DNA of 64,000 bases from Oscheius onirici (lineage: Eukaryota > Nematoda > Chromadorea > Rhabditida > Rhabditidae), in NCBI GenBank assembly GCA_932521025.1, contig OW051472.1, positions 3,410,001 to 3,474,000 of the forward strand, written 5' to 3'. A model generated the notes under the pieces. That model ran no database searches. It saw only the letters and a list, made by a program, of their open reading frames with translations, and was not told the origin of the DNA. The position numbers and the translations under genes were made by a program. Positions 56,356-64,000 of the stretch are shown piece after piece; positions within the stretch are counted from its first letter, which is position 1; every line of letters begins with the position of its first letter.

Positions 56356-59300
56356 ATGCTCGTCACAAGGCGACCATTCGCTTTGCTACTGCAGCGTGTT
56401 CGGTCTGCTGTCGACCGGCGTTTCGACATCGGGTCAGTCTGCTGTCGGCAAATGGCGACCGCCAATGGACATTCCATCTCCAAATATCAGGCACTTTCTC
56501 CATTCTTTTTATGCTTAATATTGACGTTTCAGTCGGCAATCCTCCATCTAAATGATCTCCAATCTAATGCTATGGTGATACAGAAACTCCGCGAAAAGAG
56601 GGACATCATTCAGGAGAGGAACATCCAAGAAACGACCGAATATCTCGAACGATCTGGTCTAAATGTGAGTTCTTTTCACTTCATTCTTTCATTACAAGCA
56701 GGCGAATATCAAAATCGCACACGAATATCGAATACGAATATATTCGTCTCCTCCAAAACTTGACGAATACCGAATACGAATATATTCGTCTTCTCAAAAA
56801 TTCGCGAATAGCGAATATTCGTATTCGACACGGCGTTTTACGGCCGTCCCAACTTTTTTAATTACAGTATACCTACAGTACACCTACAGTAACCGTGTTG
56901 CGCATGTTCAAACGGCGTTTATTCCGAGAAATCACGACTGGTTCGGCAATATAGCCCTGCAAAAAATCTTTTTTATCATTTTTCGTTCCTTTCCCTACTA
57001 TAAACATCGTGGAGCAGTTCTTTAGTGAAAAATCAGGCATTCATCTGAAGAATCGTGAAGATTGACATGCGAAGGAATCACTTTCATTCCAAACGTCCAA
57101 AAACTCTAGAACAGACGCCCTAAGAGCAACGGAAACCGAGTACACTCTGTAGTTCATAGAAAACTGGCGAAAACTCTGAGTTTTGCACAGATCTCGTTCC
57201 TTGAATGATTATGAAGGACGTTTCCACTTTTTTTTTTGAAGTTAAGTTCTCAGAGGGGACTCTTAGGGTGCTTCATGAGAAAAACAGCAAGAAAAATGCT
57301 GAAAAATGAGAAAATGTAGTGGAAAAACAGCCGAAGGAAAATTTAAATTTTGAATTCCCGCCTTGCACGTCCAAAAATGATTCGACACTGAAAAGTTATG
57401 TGTAAAATTATATTTTTGTCAAAACTTGAACCGTTCACTGTGCTCAGACGGTAAGAGATTCAGGTCTCTCATATAGCCTATTAATTCGGCGTAGGGTAGG
57501 CCTACATTTTGGAACCGAGTTTGCCCTATTTCGTTGTATTTTGGAAGCTTTTTTTTTGAATTAGTTGGCGACCTAATTAAAAAAATAGGGACATACAGTC
57601 TGGCCCGGAGCTTGCATCATCTTTCGAATTCATCGCATCAGTTGTATACGGCTTCATGTCTATTTCGAAGGGAAATTCAAAGTAGTCATTGAATTTGACT
57701 GGCTCGTTTCGCTCCCAGTCGAATTCGAATCTTTTCAGCTGCACAACGAGATTGTCTGGCAGACTCTTGATCGTCAAACGTTTTACTGCTCGTACCTGCA
57801 AATCAATTACTTTTCAATACAAAGAAAGTACAATATTCGAATACGAATAGCAGTTTTTGGTACAATATTCATAGAAATTGGAGGTTTTTTTCAGTGTCCA
57901 GTAGTTCGGCTTTGAGTTTTGTCTACTTTTAGAAAGAAAACGAACAAAAAAAGTTAAGAAAACAGTCAAAAATGTTCGAAATTTTAGCAAAAACTGTCCC
58001 AGTCTTTGTTCTCTGATATTCGTCACCACAACGCTATTCGAATACCGAATATTCGTCTTCAAAAACACGAATCGAATACCGAATATTTAAATAGGTCTTT
58101 CCAAAACGCGACACGAATATCGCATAACGAATACAAAAAAAACGCAAATAATTCGAATATTCGCCCATCCCTGATTACAAGTTTGGAGATGCTTTCACTC
58201 GATCGTTGCTATATTGATTTTTTCGAATACCCCATTTTCCAATAAATTTCGCATGAATTGGAACTTGAAGTTTAAAACTTGAAAAATGTGGCGTTTTACA
58301 TTGCTCATCAACTGCACTTTTAACGAATTGGCATCTTGTTAAAAACCGGGACTGTTTTTTTGTTTTTCCTGGAAGCCGTCTGAATCGGCACGACTAAAAA
58401 TAAGCAGAAGTCTGTACTTGACAGAATGTTTTTGGAGGAAATCCTCGCAGGAATCTGTTTTGGAAGGATGAAATTATCTATACGGATGGGTAATTTAGTT
58501 TCAGAGGGGGTTAGCCTTCTCCTCAAAAAATCAAATTTTCAGTTGAGCCAAATAGATGACCTCAAAGTGATTCATGTGAGTGGAACCAAAGGAAAAGGAT
58601 CAACTTGTGCCTTCGTTGAGTCGATTCTACGATCGCTGGGCTACAAGACTGGTCTTTACACGTATGTTTGTGCTCTTTATTCTGAAAAATTATTGAACTG
58701 CAGATCTCCACATCTGGTCCATGCTCGCGAGAGGATCAGAATCAACTCTCATCCGATAGACGAGGAACTCTTTGCCGAATACTTCTTCAAGGTCTACAAC
58801 CAGCTGAAATCGTCCGAAGACGGTCACCAGATGCCGGCCTACTTCAAGTTTCTCACCCTGATGGCCTTTCATGTCTTCCACTCGGAAAAGGTCGATGTGG
58901 CAATTATCGAAGTCGGAATCGGTGGCTCTTACGATTGTACCAATATTGTCAGGTCCGTCGTTTTTCTTCAGCCTTTTGCTGGAACCAAGTTTTCTTCAGT
59001 TATCTAGTCACGGTAAATGTCAAAATTTGAACAGAGCGATGCCCATTCAGTTTGGTATGACACATGTATGATCATGGTCCAAAACATTTCTTACCAAAAT
59101 GCTTTGGTTTTTTGGCAGCATTCGCTGATCCTCTTTCGTACCAAAATCAGACTCTGACCCATCTAAAACTCTGATATAGTTGTAGTTCAACCATTCCTTC
59201 TTTTATAGCTGCGATTATAAACTAGCATTAAAAACTTCCGTTTTAGTTGAGTTTATGTTTGAGGTTTTTTGTTCACCATATGGTTAACTCGAAAATTGTT

Positions 59301-60484
59301 TTTTTAGTCAGATCAGACTGTTCTCATTTTGTTTCCAAATCCTGGCAGTTAAATAGCCATGCTGATCCTTATTCTCCAAAACCATAATCTAACAATAAAA
59401 AGTTTCCAGGAACCCGAAAGTCTGTGGAGTGACGACGCTCGATTTTGACCACACCTCGATTCTGGGCGTAACTATTCCCGAAATTGCTAAACACAAGGTA
59501 TTTTCCTTTCAGATTTCACAAACACGCGTTTCCCAGGCAGGTATCTTCAAGAAAGACGTGCCAGCAGTAGTGACTCCTCCTGTTCCGGCAGCGCTTGAAG
59601 TCTATCAACAAAAAGCAGCTGAAGCCGAGTCCTCTCTACATGTGGCCCCCGATTTTGACTCTTACTTCTGGCCAAAAGGCGAAGTTTCTCTCGGAATAGC
59701 CGGATGTCATCAACAGCTGAATGTCTCTCTGGCTCTACAGCTGGTGAGGATATGGTTAGAAAAGACAGGAAACAATGGTTTGTTTCAGTCTTATTCTCTA
59801 AAACCCATGGAATGTAGACGGAGTCTTCTCAACGAAGAACTGGCTTCCCGGAGATGCCTACGAAGTAACTCAGAAGTTCGTCGACGCCATAGCTAATTGT
59901 CGCTGGCCTGGACGAAGTCATACGGTCGAAAAAGGCCATTTAAGTTATTTTTTGGACGGAGCTCACACGCCGAAAAGCATGGAAATGTGTGCAATTTGGT
60001 TTGGGGAACAGATGACGAGACGACCGAAGCGGAGGAGAATTCTCGTCTTTCAATGTACCGCCGATAGAAATCCGGAAACGTTATTGCCATTTTTAAAGGT
60101 ATTCCTTTTTTTTAATCCTTTTACAATGATTCTAGGATCTCGCTATTGACACGGCGCTCTTCTGTCCGACGATTCTCCAAGTTTCACAGGACAAGAGTTC
60201 AGACAATGCCAACTTTAACCAATCCACCTCGGAACAGATGACCCGCAGTCGACGTTGTGCTGAAACTTGGAACGAGGTGACGGGCAAGGCAAGTTTGTTT
60301 TGGCTTCAATTTCAAGGCTTTTGCAACACAAATCACAAAGTTTCAGGAGACGCACGTTTTCGACTGTATTTCATCGCTCGTTGATTGGGTTCAGAAGATC
60401 GAAGAACCGGCAGATATTCTCGTCACGGGTAGTCTTCATCTCGTCGGCGGAGTCCTTTCCTTCATTCAGCCTGACGTCTGTTAG
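56356..60484 (+). CDS. FPGS: Folylpolyglutamate synthase (FPGS)
   Basis: It adds glutamates to folates so that they stay in the cell and mitochondria. The N-terminus [20 protein letters not shown] is Arg-rich like a mitochondrial signal. A second ATG ([13 protein letters not shown]) 32 codons later could give a cytosolic form, as known for animal FPGS. Next is [19 protein letters not shown], then YLERSGLN. The P-loop block is [20 protein letters not shown], followed by [54 protein letters not shown] and [11 protein letters not shown]. Later come [30 protein letters not shown] (DGAHT) and [12 protein letters not shown]. These are the conserved Mur-ligase-type FPGS motifs. The first intron appears to use a GC donor (56492). 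The second (56665-58542) is far longer than its neighbours because of a hAT-like insertion; its splice sites are intact. Confidence 0.96.
56699..58173. mobile_element. hAT-like non-autonomous element with 8-bp target duplication
   Basis: ATTACAAG occurs immediately before (56691-56698) and after (58174-58181), a perfect 8-bp duplication as made by hAT transposases. The ends are CAGGCGAATATC on the left and CCATCCCTG on the right, whose reverse complement is CAGGGATGGGCGAATATTCG. This is a hAT-like CAGGG...GCGAATA terminus with a short deletion on the left. Inside both ends lie clusters of CGAATACGAATATATTCG and related words (56701-56835, 57836-57850, 58010-58165). No transposase frame. The centre carries a captured deubiquitinase exon on the - strand (57577-57801). 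The whole element lies inside an FPGS intron, in the orientation that puts the captured exon antisense to FPGS. Confidence 0.92.
57577..57801 (-). pseudogene. Captured USP9X/FAF-type deubiquitinase exon
   Basis: The - strand reads [20 protein letters not shown], then [20 protein letters not shown] and [13 protein letters not shown]. This is the USP catalytic-domain block with LxxQLKRFxxDWExxxxxKxNDYFEFP as in USP9X/FAF-type ubiquitin hydrolases. It is preceded by GATTTGCAG, so the donor gene's intron-exon border was captured too. Sequence similarity fades after DASSGPDCM, and no neighbouring exon of such an enzyme is present on either side. It lacks the Cys and His boxes, so it cannot be active. 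It sits inside the hAT-like element, not in a gene of its own. The frame is intact over about 70 codons, which suggests recent capture. Confidence 0.85.
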
Positions 60485-62666
60485 TTCCAAACATTCTTTT
60501 TTCTGTTGAATTTCCATAAATCTTTTTTTCCATACTAGGAGTTGTCATCTCCAAATGACCTTCTTCTACGTCAGTTTCCGTCTCCGCGACCCCATCAATC
60601 AAACTTGGAAACTACCAGAACCATTTGAGAAAGTCGTCTGCAAGCCTAAAGTTGGTCCGGCCTCAAATTAGTGGATTCGCTCCGTTTTTCAAAGACGAAG
60701 AACCTGGCGACACTACTTGTTGTTACAAACAACAGGTTCTTCTTCAAAAAGTCATCATTCTCTCTCCTAGACAGTGATAGCATCAGAATTCGCGGCGGGA
60801 ACGCCCACCGAGTTTGTGGTCAAATGTTCATCGTCAGTTAGCCGAACTCGTGGTCAGGTCTGTACCGAACACACTGGGTCAGCCTGTACCTTCTTTCTTT
60901 GACTTTACACTATTCTGCACAAGTCATATTTGTTTCTAACCATCTTTTACTCCCAATGTTGTCCAAAAAAGTCCATCCAGAAGACCAGCACCATTTATGG
61001 GGCGTTCACTGTTATCCAGAAGAAAAACAGTCGAATTCTTTTGACTGAACAGGCGCAGTATGTGAAACCTTTTAGGTAACATGTTTTCGTGGGAGACGCA
61101 TGACTATTCTAACTATTCTCAGGAGCCGTTTGTTCTGTTTGTGTTTTTTTCTGAAAAGACTTACTGTACCAGACTGTTACGTATCCGTTACGATGACAGT
61201 ATTACTGTAGCTGGAAATACTGTCATTCGAAGAGTTCCTTCCATTTGGTGTACATCGTTTTAGCAGTACTTGACTCTCTGGTAGTCAACTATCCGAACAG
61301 GAGGTTCTCCGCCTCGTTCCAAGGTCGTAACCTAACTGTTACTCACTGTTTTTCAATGTCTTACTAAACAAAAGTAAGATGGTTATGTCCAATTGAAACG
61401 ATTAAGCCATCAGTTGTCTAGTCCGTTTCACTTTACAAAAGGAATGAAATCTTCCGGTGATACTTCAAAGTCTCGTAGTAAACACAAAACGAAGTGTTCT
61501 TGACCGTTATTTATTCTTTCCCATTGGTTCGTAAACAAGACAAAAGGCGGTTCTTCGAAATTGAACCCAGTGACAAACAACCTATATCAGTTACTGTCTC
61601 ACTGGAAACAAGGACGGTATTTTGATCATTTAGAGGGAGGGAAAGAATGTTGTTTGTGTTCTCGCTCGTAGCATTTAAAGAAGGTGTAATTCTCTTTCCC
61701 TTCTCTTGTCAGTTAGAGTCTCCAACTGTCGGGTCATTTCGTTTTTCAGTTTTCTAGCGCTGCCTAACATGAGACGGTCAGAGATCTAAAATATCCTTGT
61801 CGAAAAGATTTTCCTTCGTTTTGAAGGGCTCATTGGTTTTCGGCTGGAATGAGATCTTTCAAGGCTGTCCTCTCTCCCAATTCTTCTTGACCGGCAGGAT
61901 TTCCTTCAGCTAGGTTTCCTAGACTGTTTGGATCAGTCCATCTGTTTACCGAAAGAACCGGCCTCCATTTCATCTGTTTTGACCGAATCACACAAAAATC
62001 CCCAGCCGGGTCGACCTGTTCTTGTGGTCTAGACACTATCCGATACCGGGGAGAGGGTAGCTTGACAAACAGATTTGGATCGGATCTGCTTTTGGTCTTT
62101 TGAAGAAATGTTTTGTTGTCATCGGCTTCACCCAACAACCTGCTTTTTATGGTTACTCTCTAATGACTAGGCAGTAGCCAACCCCTTTCTTAGCAACCAG
62201 ACTTTAATGAGAGGTCTGATCACACTCTACTGTAGGTAGTCGAGTGGTCAGAAGTATAAGAGGCAGTCGACTGGCTAGTTCAGTGGGCAGAACAGTCTCT
62301 CCAAAGAATCATTCCCTCTTATTTTCTAACTCGCTTGTTAGAAGAGAGCGAAACTGTCTGGTAAGTTTCAAATTATTGTAAAAAAAAAACAGCAGTCTTG
62401 AGTCAGATCCCTCCAGTTTCTCCTCAAAATAGAAACAAAGGGTCTTTTAACCTTGGTCTCCTAGCAGCCTTCTTCTCGCGTCATTTATGGGTCTTTCCTA
62501 CTGCAAAAATGTGTCTTTCGATCTCTCAAATGAACCCAATTTGTACTCTGAACCCTTTCACTCCCAACTTCCTGTCCTCAACATGTATTCCTCATTTCAG
62601 GTACAATCACGAGCGTCCATTAGCGTCTGTCTACCAATTCATAAGTACATCATTCTTCCTCACGAC
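60485..62666. other. Pyrimidine-rich upstream region of the reductase gene
   Basis: No gene recognised over about 2.2 kb. The + strand is rich in C and T with many TTCTTTC and CTCTCC-type words, and purine-rich on the other strand. This matches the pattern ahead of UNC-93-like copies A and B. The nearest signals are acceptors around the first small exon at 62667. Confidence 0.5.
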
Positions 62667-63976
62667 ATGTCTGAAAGTATGTTTCTCTTTCCAGTTCTTT
62701 TACGTTAGTTTATTTCAGTCGTTCTAGTAACGGGAGCCAGTGGCTATGTGGCTCTTCATTGTGTGAAAGAGCTTCTCCAGAGAGGCTATAGAGTCAGAGG
62801 AACTGTTAGAAGTACCAAGAATCAGAACAAGGTTGGGTCTAGAGGATATTTAAAAAACGGAAAACGTCCAGGTAGCTCCCCTTTTGCGTCTTCCCTTCGC
62901 CGAAGAGAGATTGGAGCTTGTTGAAGCAGATCTTCTGGTTCCGGACAACTGGAAAGAGTTGGTTTCTTCTTTTTGATCTAATCACAAACTTTTAAGAGTA
63001 ATCTCCGGATGTGATTACATCCTTCACGTGGCCTCTCCGTGGCCAATTGTGGCCGATGCCTCGACCGTCAAAACAGCCATCGAAGGGACTCTGAATGTTC
63101 TTCGAGCTGCCTCCAAATGTCCCGAAGTGAAGAAAGTTGTTCTGACCAGCAGCTGTGCGGCAATCAATGGTAAGAGAAGAGTGTTGAAAGAGTACAAGAG
63201 TCAATTTCAGATGGTCACAAGAACAGTTCTCGCATCTTTGACGAGACCTGCTGGACAAATCTAGAGAGTCGATCTGTCGAATACTACGCCAGATCCAAGA
63301 CTCTGGCTGAGAAATCTGCCTGGAACTACTGGAAAAGTCTCGGGCCCGATCGTTTCGCCCTCACCGTATTGAACCCGACCTTTGTTACTGGACCAGTCCT
63401 CTCCAGCTGTGAACATGGCAGCGCTACGGTAATTTTCCCAAAGGATTAGAATAATTTTTTTTTCAGATAGTTTCCCGTATGATGGACTGGCGTACGTATC
63501 TCGCTGCCCCGAAAGTCAGTCTGGGTGTAGTTGATGTTCGCGACGTGGCTGTAGCTCATGCCGAATCTCTCAAAAGACCAGAAACTAACGGAGAGAGGAT
63601 CTTGATCACGAGTCAGCCGTCCGTCTGGATGCGGGATTGGACTCGTTGGTTGGGCGAGGAGTTTGCTCCTTTGGGATATTACATTTCTCCGATCCAGTCA
63701 CCCACCTGGGTCTTCAGACTCTATTCGGCGACCAAGATTGATCCCCAGGCCTGCTCTGTCGGTCACAGAGTCGGTCCCCTTCTCCGGTTCGATAACTCTA
63801 AGGTGTTCTGGAAGAATATTCAAAACAGACTCATTTTCCAGAGCATTCGCTTCCTGGACATGAAATACCGCAGTCCGCGCGAGTCTCTGGTCGAAATGGT
63901 CTACAGTATGATGTCAGAAGGAATGGTCAAGTCGACCAAGAAGGCTGTCAGAAAGCTTTCCGAACTCAAATGCTGA
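62667..63976 (+). CDS. NAD(P)-dependent reductase, dihydroflavonol/cinnamoyl-CoA reductase type
   Basis: An extended short-chain dehydrogenase. A tiny first exon MSE splices to IVLVTGASGYVALHCVKELL, the TGxxGxxA nucleotide-binding loop, followed by GYRVRGTVRS. Then LELVEADLLV, SGCDYILHVASPWPIVAD (the HxAsP block), GTLNVLRAAS, KVVLTSSCAAIN (Ser of the triad), YYARSKTLAEK (the catalytic YxxxK), and LTVLNPTFVTGPVL. Then GVVDVRDVAVAHAESL, all in the order of DFR/CCR-like proteins. The C-terminus ends KAVRKLSELKC. About 345 residues in six exons. Animal members of this group are of unknown substrate, so I do not assign one. The ATG at 62667 was chosen because MSE|I joins in phase across a 33-nt intron. 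It ends about 25 nt before the window edge. Confidence 0.93.
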
Positions 63977-64000
63977 TTCTCCTTCAATATGGACGAATTA

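Noticed and set aside
56701..56835. CGAATACGAATATATTCG clusters resembling a CRISPR or satellite array
   Set aside because: Irregular spacing, no spacer-repeat order, eukaryotic context; they are the subterminal repeats of the hAT-like element.

Overview
The window looks like nuclear DNA of a nematode. Most introns are very short (about 35-60 nt) and run from GTAAGT-type donors to a strong TTTTCAG/TTTCAG acceptor. Many start codons sit directly behind such an acceptor, as expected for spliced-leader trans-splicing. Two gene pairs are spaced 105-130 nt apart on one strand, as in nematode operons, and UNC-93-like membrane proteins occur as a local family. I cannot name the genus. All gene models were built by eye from splice signals and conserved motifs, so exon edges are approximate.

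Layout. 1-4.0 kb: purine-rich, no gene. 4.0-5.6 kb (-): protein with a TSC-box-like motif. 6.3-15.6 kb: two Pmp3-type proteolipid genes (-) separated by a transposon-rich island. The island holds a TA-flanked foldback element with tRNA-like arms, a non-LTR (RTE-like) reverse transcriptase relic, a FLYWCH + MULE transposase-type gene lying between inverted repeats, and smaller inverted-repeat elements. 16.2-20.1 kb: TRAPPC2 (-) divergent from an ELP4-MTG1 pair (+) with operon-like spacing. 20.2-23.2 kb (-): RRM + RS protein. 23.9-29.6 kb (-): UNC-93-like remnant, an orphan gene, two foldback elements and a full UNC-93-like gene. 29.7-36.8 kb: gene-poor, partly strongly purine-rich. 36.9-39.8 kb: DP transcription factor (+) convergent with an MSP-domain gene (-) whose 5' end is unclear. 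40.0-42.9 kb: three inverted-repeat elements in a row (TA, TA and TTAA flanks), one carrying another RTE fragment. 44.4-47.5 kb (+): another UNC-93-like gene, then a double-C2HC zinc-finger gene. 48.3-50.6 kb (+): a ~700-residue protein I do not recognise. 51.3-56.1 kb (+): two Mpv17/PMP22 genes flanking a glomulin-like + COX7C pair. 56.4-60.5 kb (+): folylpolyglutamate synthase (FPGS). 60.5-62.7 kb: pyrimidine-rich, no gene. 62.7-64.0 kb (+): NAD(P)-dependent reductase of the dihydroflavonol reductase / cinnamoyl-CoA reductase type.

Most genes are conserved housekeeping functions: tRNA-modifying Elongator, mitochondrial ribosome GTPase, vesicle tethering, cell-cycle transcription, respiration and folate retention. 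The unusual content is in the mobile DNA. The strongest single observation is a 1.48-kb hAT-like element inside an FPGS intron. It has a perfect 8-bp target duplication and carries, in antisense to FPGS, one exon of a USP9X/FAF-type deubiquitinase together with its splice acceptor. I found no evidence for a new defence, toxin or metabolic system; the novelty here is transposon-mediated exon capture and local gene-family expansion.
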